Assembly (NCBI GenBank): GCA_947388575.1
Contig: CANDSI010000047.1
Location: 1-7,733, forward strand
Direction of reading: 5' to 3'
DNA length: 7,733 nt
Source of the DNA: an uncultured Mycoplasma sp.
Lineage (GTDB): Bacteria > Bacillota_I > Bacilli_A > RF39 > UBA660
Part shown: positions 1 through 6,207 of the stretch, one piece after another
How the letters are laid out: the number at the start of each line of letters is the position of its first letter
Position numbering within the stretch: position 1 is the first letter of the stretch
Program-made: the position numbers and the translations under genes
The notes under the pieces: generated by a model
Told to the model about the DNA's origin: nothing
What the model saw: the letters and a program-made list of their open reading frames with translations, nothing else
Database searches by the model: none

Positions 1-186
1 ATTATTGTCAGTATTATCAACATTTATTTCTTCTTGTTCTTCTATAAAAAAAGATTCAATATCTTTATTTTCTTTATGATCTAAATAGTTAAAGTATAAA
101 TATTTAGATAAAGGTAGCATAATGCCAATTAGAATTAGCAAAGAGCCAAGTATAACTCGACTCTTACTTTTTCTTTTTCTTAACAT
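1..186 (-). CDS. Sortase-like membrane protein, N-terminal fragment (cut by window edge)
   Basis: This ORF has 62 codons in view and is open at the left edge. It starts at the ATG at 186, because an in-frame TAA lies two codons upstream. The product begins with a basic stretch (MLRKRKSKSR), then a hydrophobic segment of about 16 residues (VILGSLLILIGIMLPL), then a polar region rich in Lys and Glu (KENKDIESFFIEEQEEI). That is the usual look of a sortase N-terminus: a signal-anchor followed by a linker before the catalytic barrel. The catalytic His, Cys and Arg would lie beyond the window, so the family call is inference, based mainly on position directly after a protein with a sorting signal. 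The gene overlaps the adhesin by 23 bases, so the two are probably translationally coupled. A GGAG sequence lies about 15 bases upstream, which is far for a ribosome site. Another single-pass membrane protein, such as a signal peptidase, is possible. Confidence 0.5.
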   Translation of the reverse strand, partial: MLRKRKSKSRVILGSLLILIGIMLPLSKYLYFNYLDHKENKDIESFFIEEQEEINVDNTDNN

Positions 187-2893
187 AAATTAAATATCCA
201 ACTCCTGCAATAATTAAGACAATACCAACAACATCTAATACTTTTGAATCAGAAAGAGATGTGTTAGGAACTTTAATATTAACAAGAGTAGTTTCAATAA
301 TAGCTCCATCTTCAGTTACATCGAAAAATACCTTTTCATCATTTAAAATATGTCCATCTATAGTCTTTAATTCTTTATAATAGTAAGAACCATATTCTAA
401 TTCAACTTCAATGTCACCATTTTCATCAGTAATATAAGATCCTAAAAGATTATCTTCTAAATCATATATACCAATTTCTACTCCTGATAGAGAATTTCCA
501 TCTTCATCTACTTTATGAATCTTAATAATAGACTTAATTTTTTCATTTGTCATATTAGCTTTTACAATTTCGCCATTTTCTTTAATTTCAAAAGTGACAA
601 CTTCATCACTTAATTTATACCCAGTAGCAGGATCAGTTTCAACAATCATGAATTTTCCAACAAATAAATCTTTAATTGTTATTTTACCATGTTCATCTGT
701 AATCCCCTCAAATATAACTTCAGTAGATCCATCATCTTTTAAATGTAAAACTTCAAATTTTACATTAGGAATTTCTTTTCCAGAAGTAAGATCTGTTTTT
801 GTAAATTCAAGAGTACCTTTCTTTAACATATTTAATGCACTATAACTATGGTATACAATAGGTGTCATATTATCTTTTTGTACTAATGTAAATACATATT
901 TTGAAGAATCTAAAACATGGGAATCATCAGTTTTTACTTCAACTAGATAATAAGAGCCAAGATATAACTTTTTACTAATTGCATAACCATTTTCATCAGT
1001 AGTAATTGTATCCACTAATTGATCTTTTTTATAATGTAATAGACTACGATCAGCTGACAAAATGTCTTCATTAGCATAAATTTCAAATGTTACTTTCTCA
1101 AGTGGTTTTTCTTCATAAGTAAATTTACCATTTTCAATAACAACAGATTCACCAGTTTTATTTATTTCAATTTGACCTTTAACTACTTGATCCTTGAAAT
1201 AGACTGTAATAAATGCACCATAATTAGTGTAATTATAATGAGTTCCATCACCAATCGCAAATGGTAGTCCATCAGTATTTAATAAATAATTATGTGGGCT
1301 AGAAACTTCAATTAGTTTATAATTTCCTGCCTCTAATTTTAGATAAGTAATAAACTTACCATCTTTATCTGTTTTAAATTCACTATATACATGTCCTGCC
1401 ACATATTGTGAAACATATTGATTTGTATCAGTATTTAAAATTTTAAAAGTAGTATCAGCTAGAGCGATTGTCTTACCAGTTTCTGCATCAGTTTTAAATA
1501 CTTGAAGATATGCAGATAATTTATTATTTAATATGTTGTAGTATTGTTCCTTACTACTAGTTTCATTGACAGTTATATAAAAATCATAAATTTTCTCAAA
1601 TCCTGTATTTGTATTAACTTGATGGAATCGCCAAACACCATAAGGAATTTCAAGAGTGGCATATCCATTTTTGTCAGTAGTAATTGTATCGTACAATTTA
1701 CCTTGATATTTTTCATCATTTGGATAATAAATTTCAAATGTGATTCCACTTTCTGCATTTAAGAAAGTAGTATTCTCATCGACATAATCATATTGTTTTA
1801 AAATACTAATATAATTTTTAATAACTTTTTCTGTTACATCCATTTTTACATTAGCTTGTCCCATAACAGATACTGGATATCTTGTACTATCAAGATAATA
1901 ACCTGTTGATGGCGATATTTCTTGGATATAGTATGATCCATAACTTAAAACAGAATCAGATTTACCATTTCCATTTTCATCAGTAGTAATTGTTGTTACT
2001 AAAGTTCCATCTTGAGAATAAACTCCATAAGATGCTGATTTAAGTGAACTTTGTCCCTGTGCTATTTTGCCAGTTTCAACATCAGATTTAGATAACTCAA
2101 CACTACCATAGTAAGCGTTTATTTTTACAGATGCTACTACGGGATCGACACCACCTGCAACAAGCATATTTTGAATACCATCACCTGAAAAGATTTTATA
2201 ATTAGATGAATAATCAACTTTTTTTACCATTCTTAATGTGATGTTACCATTTTTAGTAGGTGTAATAGTTACTTGATTTCCATTAACTGAAAAATCAGCT
2301 CCATCAACACTTAAATCAAATTTATCTAAAATATTATTTGTATCAGTTAATACAATAGGCTCTCCGACTTGAGCAGTATATGTTCCACCATTAAAAGATG
2401 GTTTATCGTAATGATGAGCAATTAATCTTTCGATTTCTGCCTCTTCATTAGAAATATTTAATAAAGAGCCTTCTCCATATCGAGCTGTAGAAAATTTAGT
2501 ATAAGCACCATTTCCTACAATGGTAGACCAAATAAGCCCTTGAGTCGCCGCTCTATATTCAGTTGTTTGGTGACCATGATAAGTATAACCATAATAACCA
2601 ATCAATAAAACTCTCTCTTTTATTGAATTAGGTAGACCAGTTGCTTCCCAATTCGTTTCAGGGTATTCAACACCCTCTGGTACATTTGGCTCAATACAAT
2701 ACGCAACTTCGCCATCAATAGTATAATGTTGCCAGTACCATGATGCTAAACTTGTACCATCGGCAGATCTTCTATCATAGTAATAGCCTGATTTGACCTT
2801 TGTTAAAGTCGCTGCCGAAACTGATTCAGCTTTAAGAGAAAAACCTACTACTAAAGCCATAATCAGTAATAAACTTTTTGTTATTTTACTCAT
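164..2893 (-). CDS. Thioester- and isopeptide-domain surface adhesin with VPNTS sorting signal
   Basis: This is a complete 909-residue wall-anchored protein. Residues 1-27 are a signal peptide ending in VSAA. Residues about 30-165 look like a thioester domain: Cys66 in AYCIEP and Gln118 in ATQGLIW fit the Cys/Gln pair that forms an internal thioester and can bind host or partner amines covalently (family knowledge). About six Cna-B/SpaA-type domains follow, near 264-361, 362-458, 461-570, 572-689, 693-784 and 787-873. Most show a Lys near the start (K269, K467, K579, K699, K793), a Glu in an E-box (E325, E529, E652, E752, E841) and a terminal Asn or Asp, as in isopeptide-stapled folds. Domain 2 has Gln425 in place of Glu. 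The C-terminus is VPNTS (875-879), a hydrophobic helix, then five Lys: a variant LPXTG signal. AGGAGG lies 12 bases before the ATG. The start overlaps the preceding small gene by 8 bases, and the end overlaps a sortase-like gene. It may be an adhesin or a minor pilin; I see no classical pilin motif. Confidence 0.88.
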   Translation of the reverse strand: MSKITKSLLLIMALVVGFSLKAESVSAATLTKVKSGYYYDRRSADGTSLASWYWQHYTIDGEVAYCIEPNVPEGVEYPETNWEATGLPNSIKERVLLIGYYGYTYHGHQTTEYRAATQGLIWSTIVGNGAYTKFSTARYGEGSLLNISNEEAEIERLIAHHYDKPSFNGGTYTAQVGEPIVLTDTNNILDKFDLSVDGADFSVNGNQVTITPTKNGNITLRMVKKVDYSSNYKIFSGDGIQNMLVAGGVDPVVASVKINAYYGSVELSKSDVETGKIAQGQSSLKSASYGVYSQDGTLVTTITTDENGNGKSDSVLSYGSYYIQEISPSTGYYLDSTRYPVSVMGQANVKMDVTEKVIKNYISILKQYDYVDENTTFLNAESGITFEIYYPNDEKYQGKLYDTITTDKNGYATLEIPYGVWRFHQVNTNTGFEKIYDFYITVNETSSKEQYYNILNNKLSAYLQVFKTDAETGKTIALADTTFKILNTDTNQYVSQYVAGHVYSEFKTDKDGKFITYLKLEAGNYKLIEVSSPHNYLLNTDGLPFAIGDGTHYNYTNYGAFITVYFKDQVVKGQIEINKTGESVVIENGKFTYEEKPLEKVTFEIYANEDILSADRSLLHYKKDQLVDTITTDENGYAISKKLYLGSYYLVEVKTDDSHVLDSSKYVFTLVQKDNMTPIVYHSYSALNMLKKGTLEFTKTDLTSGKEIPNVKFEVLHLKDDGSTEVIFEGITDEHGKITIKDLFVGKFMIVETDPATGYKLSDEVVTFEIKENGEIVKANMTNEKIKSIIKIHKVDEDGNSLSGVEIGIYDLEDNLLGSYITDENGDIEVELEYGSYYYKELKTIDGHILNDEKVFFDVTEDGAIIETTLVNIKVPNTSLSDSKVLDVVGIVLIIAGVGYLIYVKKKKK

Positions 2894-3002
2894 TTATTTT
2901 CTCTTCCTCCTTTGCAAATCTACTTGAAATAACACAAGCAGAGTAAATAAAAAGCACTAACAAAATTGTTAGCACTAATAAAATAAACATTAATATTTTC
3001 AT
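2886..3002 (-). CDS. 38-residue single-pass membrane protein
   Basis: This tiny gene starts at the ATG at 3002, with GGAGG at 3011-3015 at good spacing. A longer in-frame extension upstream lacks such a site and runs through a terminator. The product is one hydrophobic helix (residues about 2-22, rich in Leu, Ile and Val), then ISSRFAKEEE and a charged tail. The shape, a helix followed by a short Arg/Lys/Glu tail, resembles the very small membrane proteins (DUF3789-like) found beside surface-protein genes in Firmicutes conjugative elements; that family match is from memory and unverified. The stop overlaps the adhesin start (ATGAGTAA), so translation of the two is probably coupled. It could act as a membrane accessory of the adhesin/sortase operon, or mainly as a coupling ORF. 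Confidence 0.65.
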   Translation of the reverse strand: MKILMFILLVLTILLVLFIYSACVISSRFAKEEEKINE

Positions 3003-3017
3003 TTTGAATTCCTCCAA

Positions 3018-3044
3018 ATAAAAAAGTCGGCATATAACCAACTT
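3018..3044 (-). terminator. Intrinsic terminator or attenuator between surface-operon genes
   Basis: Read on the minus strand, AAGTTGG (3044-3038), a 7-base loop, then CCGACTT (3030-3024) form a 7-bp stem with one G-U pair, followed by a run of T. The TAA stop of the upstream gene (3045-3043) overlaps the first stem base. The next gene's GGAGG lies only 3 bases beyond the T run. Ribosomes finishing the upstream gene would cover the 5' arm, so read-through may depend on translation. The hairpin is modest, so partial termination is most likely. Confidence 0.6.
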
Positions 3045-3687
3045 AATTTTTATAATTATTACAATTACCTGAATTACATTTGATATAAAGATAATATCCC
3101 AAAATCGTATTATTGGAATCATAAACTTCTAAACAAAAAGCATTTGTTATATCAACTGTGTCCTTAAAACCTATTTCAATAGACTCATTGATACAATCTT
3201 GTCTTTGATTAGGGTTATATTCTATAATTCCATGATGCATGGAATAATTAAAGTTATTAGGATCAGGGACTCCAACATAAGACTTCACTTCATTATTACT
3301 GCTTGGAACAGGAGTTTCTTTGACTTCTTCTTTTTGTATAGGAGCAGGAGTCTCTTCTTTAGGCTGTTGATAAGTAGTATTGTTATCAACATTACTTTTT
3401 GGAGCTGTTGTAGAAGAAGTGGTTTGTTTTTCTTCATTTTTAGGAATTTTAATCTCTTCTTTAGAAATATCAACTTCTTTATCAACTTTTTCATTCATTA
3501 CATCTTTTTGTAATTCACCATTTTTCTTTATTTCTTCTTTCTTTATTTCTTCCTTAACAGGGGGATTATCTACATCTTTTGTAGTAGTGTTAGTATTCTT
3601 GTTATTAAAAATATGAATACCTGTAATTGTTCCCCCAACAAGTAATAAAATAAGTAATGAAGAAATAACTATAAATTTCTTTTTCAT
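3043..3687 (-). CDS. Membrane-anchored extracellular protein with charged linker and four-cysteine C-terminal domain
   Basis: This is a 214-residue protein of no recognised family. Residues 1-4 are basic and 5-27 form a membrane anchor or uncleaved signal (FIVISSLLILLLVGGTITGI); there is no lipobox Cys. Residues about 28-135 are low-complexity: Lys/Glu-rich with a repeated EEIKK, then Thr/Ser/Pro-rich. This is typical of a spacer through the cell wall. Residues about 136-214 look like a small folded domain with Cys165, Cys185, Cys204 and Cys209, which could form two disulfides outside the cell. The start at 3687 has GAAGGA 7 bases upstream. It is the first gene after a strong promoter and precedes the 38-residue protein, adhesin and sortase-like gene, suggesting a surface role with them. 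K/E- and P-rich anchored proteins are common in Firmicutes ICEs, but I cannot assign a specific function. Confidence 0.75.
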   Translation of the reverse strand: MKKKFIVISSLLILLLVGGTITGIHIFNNKNTNTTTKDVDNPPVKEEIKKEEIKKNGELQKDVMNEKVDKEVDISKEEIKIPKNEEKQTTSSTTAPKSNVDNNTTYQQPKEETPAPIQKEEVKETPVPSSNNEVKSYVGVPDPNNFNYSMHHGIIEYNPNQRQDCINESIEIGFKDTVDITNAFCLEVYDSNNTILGYYLYIKCNSGNCNNYKN

Positions 3688-3710
3688 AGCATCATCCTTC
3701 TTTTGATGGC

Positions 3711-3739
3711 ATTTTAACTCGAAATAAAATAAAAGTCAA
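3711..3739 (-). promoter_or_regulatory. Sigma-A promoter of the surface operon
   Basis: On the minus strand, TTGACT (3739-3734), a 17-base spacer, and TAAAAT (3716-3711) match five of six bases in each consensus hexamer at optimal spacing. A start near 3704 would give a short leader before the GAAGGA site and ATG at 3687. It lies in the 62-base gap after the stop at 3750 and marks the start of the surface-protein transcription unit. No clear terminator separates it from the upstream trio, so read-through from there is possible. Confidence 0.72.
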
Positions 3740-3749
3740 ATTTTCAAAA

Positions 3750-4022
3750 TTAAGAAAGATATTGCTTAAGATAATTAAGATCATTGATTAAGTCTTTTAA
3801 ATTATATCTTAACTCAATATTCTTGTAATTTTTAGTCAGCCTTTTTTCAAAATATTTAGCAAGTGACTCAACATACTCAACTTTTAGTAAATTTTCTTTA
3901 AAAAATCTTTTTACTACTTTCTCGTTTGCTGAATCCTTTATTACTCCAAAATAATAGACCATATCATATATTCTATTTACAAGATTATGACTTGTAATAA
4001 AAGAATTAGCTTTTTTCTGCAT
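3750..4022 (-). CDS. Hypothetical 90-residue basic, helix-rich protein
   Basis: I do not recognise this protein. It is soluble by inspection: no signal peptide and no membrane helix. It is rich in Lys, Asn, Tyr and Leu and looks mostly alpha-helical, with a Lys-rich middle (KVVKRFFKENLLKVEYV) and a C-terminal leucine/aspartate-rich segment that could form a short amphipathic helix. The ATG at 4022 starts two bases after the TAG of the preceding gene, with only a distant AAGGA upstream, so it probably depends on translational coupling. Co-transcription with the acidic 134-residue protein suggests the two might be a pair, a guess from charge complementarity and overlap-like spacing. It is the last gene before the surface-operon promoter. 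Confidence 0.65.
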   Translation of the reverse strand: MQKKANSFITSHNLVNRIYDMVYYFGVIKDSANEKVVKRFFKENLLKVEYVESLAKYFEKRLTKNYKNIELRYNLKDLINDLNYLKQYLS

Positions 4023-4024
4023 AA

Positions 4025-4429
4025 CTAGATCTTAATGTCCTTGTTCGGAAATATAGACTCAAACTCATCAATTAATTCTTTATCCGAATCATCAAAGCTG
4101 ACTGCACTATATAAATCAATATCTTCAAATATTAAATCAGATAATGTTGATTTTATATTTTCTAAAGTATCAATTCCATGCATTGGGATCAACCAATCAT
4201 TAACAGCCATATTTAATCGATAGATAAAATCTTGCGTTTTACAAAATAACATATCTGTGCCATCTTCATAAGGATAGTTACTTTCAAACTCTAAATAAAA
4301 TAAATTCATTAAATTATCATCTTTTGCAATACTTTTTAAAATATCTATATTTGATAAAGGTTTATTTTCAATAATCCCAACATTTAAGATATCTTCAACA
4401 TTACTTAAAAAGTCTTTTTTGTTTATCAT
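4025..4429 (-). CDS. Hypothetical 134-residue acidic cytoplasmic protein
   Basis: I do not recognise this protein. It is acidic, especially the C-terminal half (LIFEDIDLYSAVSFDDSDKE), with no signal peptide or membrane helix. A run of hydrophobic/acidic alternation suggests a compact helical domain. Its ATG at 4429 overlaps the stop of the membrane-protein gene (TAATG), so it is translationally coupled to it and has no strong ribosome site of its own. The position directly behind a VirB2/TrbC-like gene suggests an accessory of the transfer apparatus, but strongly acidic small proteins on mobile elements can also be DNA mimics or anti-defence proteins. Nothing in the sequence decides between these. 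Confidence 0.68.
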   Translation of the reverse strand: MINKKDFLSNVEDILNVGIIENKPLSNIDILKSIAKDDNLMNLFYLEFESNYPYEDGTDMLFCKTQDFIYRLNMAVNDWLIPMHGIDTLENIKSTLSDLIFEDIDLYSAVSFDDSDKELIDEFESIFPNKDIKI

Positions 4430-4668
4430 TATTTAAAATAACCTAAAATCCACGATACAAATTGAGTAGTGACTAAAGCAGAAACACCTGCAATAATAGT
4501 TGTTCTTATTTTACGATCATAACTAGCTTTTTGATTATCATCACTAGATGCCATCTTAAGAGCATAATCTTTGGCAACAAAAAAAGCTGTTCCACCAATA
4601 ACAAACAACCTTAAATAACCCATTGCATCATTTATTAAATTTAAAACATTTTGTAAAATAGATTCCAC
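4429..4668 (-). CDS. Small two-helix membrane protein, VirB2/TrbC-like (Maff2-type)
   Basis: This 79-residue protein has two hydrophobic helices (about 17-33 and 56-77) joined by a polar, charged loop (SSDDNQKASYDRKIRTT). The size, topology and an N-terminal amphipathic stretch fit the VirB2/TrbC and Maff2-type small proteins found at the head of mating-pair-formation operons in Firmicutes ICEs, where they act as the pilin-like or membrane component of the type IV secretion channel (family knowledge; the match here is by shape, not by conserved motif). The start codon is GTG at 4668, supported by GGAGG at 4679-4683 with 10-base spacing. It is the first of a coupled trio with the 134- and 90-residue proteins. 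There is no long signal peptide as in classical VirB2. A phage holin-like protein is a less likely alternative. Confidence 0.6.
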   Translation of the reverse strand: MESILQNVLNLINDAMGYLRLFVIGGTAFFVAKDYALKMASSDDNQKASYDRKIRTTIIAGVSALVTTQFVSWILGYFK

Positions 4669-4776
4669 TTAAAGAATTCCTCCAAGTGGCGAAAGTATGA
4701 TATAATCATTGTAGTCGAGTTTTTTGGTAGTGCCTAATTCTCGGCTTTTTCTTTTTTCTTTATAATCTATTAACAT
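4669..4776 (-). CDS. Possible 35-codon ORF filling the methyltransferase-pilin gap
   Basis: This ORF starts at an ATG overlapping the methyltransferase stop by 4 bases plus context (ATGTTAA) and ends in TAA immediately before the GTG of the next gene, so it exactly bridges the gap. The product is basic at first (KEKRKSRE) and ends with YIILSPLGGIL. AAGGAGG lies upstream but ends one base before the ATG, too close for normal initiation, so it would need reinitiation after the methyltransferase. On the other strand the same bases look like a small RNA with its own promoter and terminator. I consider it possible but unproven. Confidence 0.28.
   Translation of the reverse strand: MLIDYKEKRKSRELGTTKKLDYNDYIILSPLGGIL
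4698..4706 (+). promoter_or_regulatory. Extended -10 promoter on the plus strand
   Basis: TG (4698-4699), one base, then a perfect TATAAT (4701-4706) form an extended -10 element. No good -35 is seen, which extended -10 promoters often tolerate. It points away from all the genes and into a hairpin with a T-rich tail, so its natural product would be a short RNA starting near 4713. Confidence 0.45.
4713..4760 (+). ncRNA. Candidate small antisense RNA with intrinsic terminator
   Basis: A short plus-strand transcript is predicted from the extended -10 at 4698-4706. It would fold as AGTCGAG (4713-4719) pairing with CTCGGCT (4740-4746), with one G-U pair and an inner GGT-AGT-GCC mini-hairpin at 4726-4734, followed by TTTTTCTTTTTTC. 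That is a complete promoter-hairpin-terminator unit of about 45 bases. It is antisense to the spacer just upstream of the ribosome site and GTG start of the VirB2-like gene, so it could control expression of the trio by pairing with its leader. This is inferred from sequence only. The alternative is a terminator for unseen plus-strand transcription. Confidence 0.4.
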
Positions 4777-5585
4777 TCCTCCTTATTTTGATTATAATCA
4801 AAAGATAATTTTAATTGAATTCCATTTTCCAATCTTTTTTTGATGACATTACAATATTTATCTGTAATTTCAATACCAATCCATCGGCGATTAAGTATCT
4901 CACAAGATAAAAGAGTAGAGCCACTACCACTTGTGAAATCCAAAACTAATTCATTACCACGAGTATAAGTAGAAATTATATATTCCATTAAATTACAGGG
5001 TTTTTGTGTTGGATGAAATAACTTTGATTCACGAGCAAACTGAATTACATTTCTAGGATAATCACCATATTCTTGTGTATGTAATTCTTTTTTATTTTGT
5101 TTTTTCTCTTTTAAATAATCAACAGAAGATCTCATAACTTTAAGATTTACATGAACGATACCTTGTGGAAAATAACACATAGGATTATTAGCACTTGAAA
5201 CAGCACCTGACTTACTAAATACCATAACATCTTCATAACAGCGAAGTGGCTGATATTTTGCATTTTGAAATCCAGTTACTTGTGTTTTTACCCATTTCCA
5301 ATCATAACGATACAACTTTTCATTACTTTTTCTTAAAGCAGAAGAAAATGGCTCATTACCAAATAGCACAATCGCACCATTTGGCTTGATTAATTTTAGT
5401 AATCTTTCCCACATAGCATCAAAAGGAATTATTTGATCCCATGAATAACCTGTTACAGCATAAGGTGGATCTGTAATTATTGCATCAAAAACATATCCTT
5501 GCTCAATTAAATAATCCATTACTTCCAAACAATCACCTTTATATAATTTTCCTAGTGATGTAGAATAGAATGGCTCACAAGTCAT
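4770..5585 (-). CDS. Orphan beta-class DNA methyltransferase, probably N6-adenine
   Basis: This 271-residue protein transfers methyl groups from S-adenosylmethionine to DNA. The catalytic motif IV is DPPY at residues 39-42, typical of N6-adenine enzymes (N4-cytosine enzymes more often carry SPPY). The SAM-binding motif I is DFTSGSGST at 216-224, preceded by motif X FHPTQKP at 190-196, and followed by GIEI near 237-240. The order IV, central target-recognition region, X, I defines the beta class. The motif I start departs from the common DPFxGSGT by having FTS after Asp. AGGAGG lies 6 bases before the ATG at 5585. No restriction endonuclease gene is adjacent, so it is probably an orphan enzyme; on conjugative elements such enzymes are thought to protect incoming DNA or regulate the element. 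It follows the regulator gene across a terminator and precedes the VirB2-like trio. Confidence 0.9.
   Translation of the reverse strand: MTCEPFYSTSLGKLYKGDCLEVMDYLIEQGYVFDAIITDPPYAVTGYSWDQIIPFDAMWERLLKLIKPNGAIVLFGNEPFSSALRKSNEKLYRYDWKWVKTQVTGFQNAKYQPLRCYEDVMVFSKSGAVSSANNPMCYFPQGIVHVNLKVMRSSVDYLKEKKQNKKELHTQEYGDYPRNVIQFARESKLFHPTQKPCNLMEYIISTYTRGNELVLDFTSGSGSTLLSCEILNRRWIGIEITDKYCNVIKKRLENGIQLKLSFDYNQNKEEC
4786..4803. repeat. Perfect 18-base palindrome in the end of the methyltransferase gene
   Basis: TTTTGATTATAATCAAAA is identical to its reverse complement. It lies within the last codons of the methyltransferase and contains TATAAT on both strands, 10 bases before the ATG of the doubtful 35-codon ORF. 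It might be an operator or a weak promoter for the downstream trio. In AT-rich coding DNA it could also be chance. Confidence 0.35.
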
Positions 5586-5649
5586 TTTTTACCTCCTTTC
5601 ATTTAAATTTAGTTTTTTGATAACGAGATCCCTATAAACTCGGAAACAT

Positions 5650-5675
5650 AAAAAAAGATGAAATCAATCATCTTT
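5650..5675 (-). terminator. Intrinsic terminator after the regulator gene
   Basis: On the minus strand, AAAGATGA (5675-5668) and TCATCTTT (5661-5654) form a perfect 8-bp stem with a 6-base loop, followed by a T run to 5650. The regulator's TGA stop (5666-5664) is in the loop, so its last codons form the 5' arm. The stretch from here to the methyltransferase ATG shows no convincing own promoter, so methyltransferase expression may rely on read-through. Confidence 0.75.
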
Positions 5676-6188
5676 AATACAATATTTTTCCAACTCAACC
5701 CACAACTTAATTAAACAACTTTTTTTAATCTTTTGTAGATAAGTTTTAGAAATACCAACTAGTTCGGAAATATCTTCTTCTGATTTATGAGTCAGAAATG
5801 TATTTTGCAGATAAACTACTTCTGCATCAGTTAATTTATAACTAGCTTTTATAATAGAATAATAAATATCTGTAGTAAGAATTTGTTTATCAATATATCT
5901 AGTAATAGCGTTTTCAACTTGGCTTGTGGTAGACCTTTGTGTAAATCCCTCACGCAACTCATAATTAGGACTCATCTTAATGTTTTCTTCAACAGGAAAA
6001 TCGTATAAATATCGTGCCGACTTAAAAGTAGCAAATAATTTTAAAAGTTCTTGCTTGATATAACTATGATCATATTGATTACAAACATATTCATCTAATA
6101 ATTGATTTACTTTACTATTTGCAGTAGCATTATTCGATATTAACTCACCAATGTTTAATAGTTGATTAAGTGTTACTATATTATCCAT
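5664..6188 (-). CDS. Sigma-region-4/ArpU-like helix-turn-helix regulator
   Basis: The product has 174 residues from the ATG at 6188, which has AGGAGG 7 bases upstream. A longer frame opening with TTG at 6209 would place the ribosome site inside the coding region and is rejected. The N-terminal two thirds are helical with no motif I know. The C-terminal part (about 118-163) has KLTDAEVVYLQNTFL followed by a helix-turn-helix (SEEDISELVGISKTYLQKIK), the pattern of sigma-factor region 4 and of ArpU-type late-gene regulators on phages and mobile elements. It probably activates transcription of the element, but no region 2 is seen, so it is not a full sigma factor. It is controlled by a promoter, leader ORF and terminator upstream (6388-6208) and is followed by a terminator overlapping its own stop. 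Confidence 0.7.
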   Translation of the reverse strand: MDNIVTLNQLLNIGELISNNATANSKVNQLLDEYVCNQYDHSYIKQELLKLFATFKSARYLYDFPVEENIKMSPNYELREGFTQRSTTSQVENAITRYIDKQILTTDIYYSIIKASYKLTDAEVVYLQNTFLTHKSEEDISELVGISKTYLQKIKKSCLIKLWVELEKYCIKDD

Positions 6189-6207
6189 TAAGATTCCTCC
6201 TTTCAAC

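Noticed and set aside
594..845. Plus-strand ORF of 83 codons
   Set aside because: It lies antisense to the adhesin coding region, has no ribosome site, and the minus-strand frame has clear domain structure.
3003..3122. Upstream extension of the 38-residue membrane protein to 3122
   Set aside because: It runs through the terminator hairpin and the end of the preceding gene, whereas the ATG at 3002 has GGAGG directly upstream.
3199..3616. Plus-strand Phe/Ser-rich ORFs
   Set aside because: They are antisense to the Lys/Glu-rich linker of the membrane-anchored protein. The composition is simply the complement of AAA/GAA codons.
5624..5642. Small CGAG/CTCG hairpin before the methyltransferase
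   Set aside because: Only 4 bp with an 11-base loop and no T run. No promoter hexamers are convincing here either.
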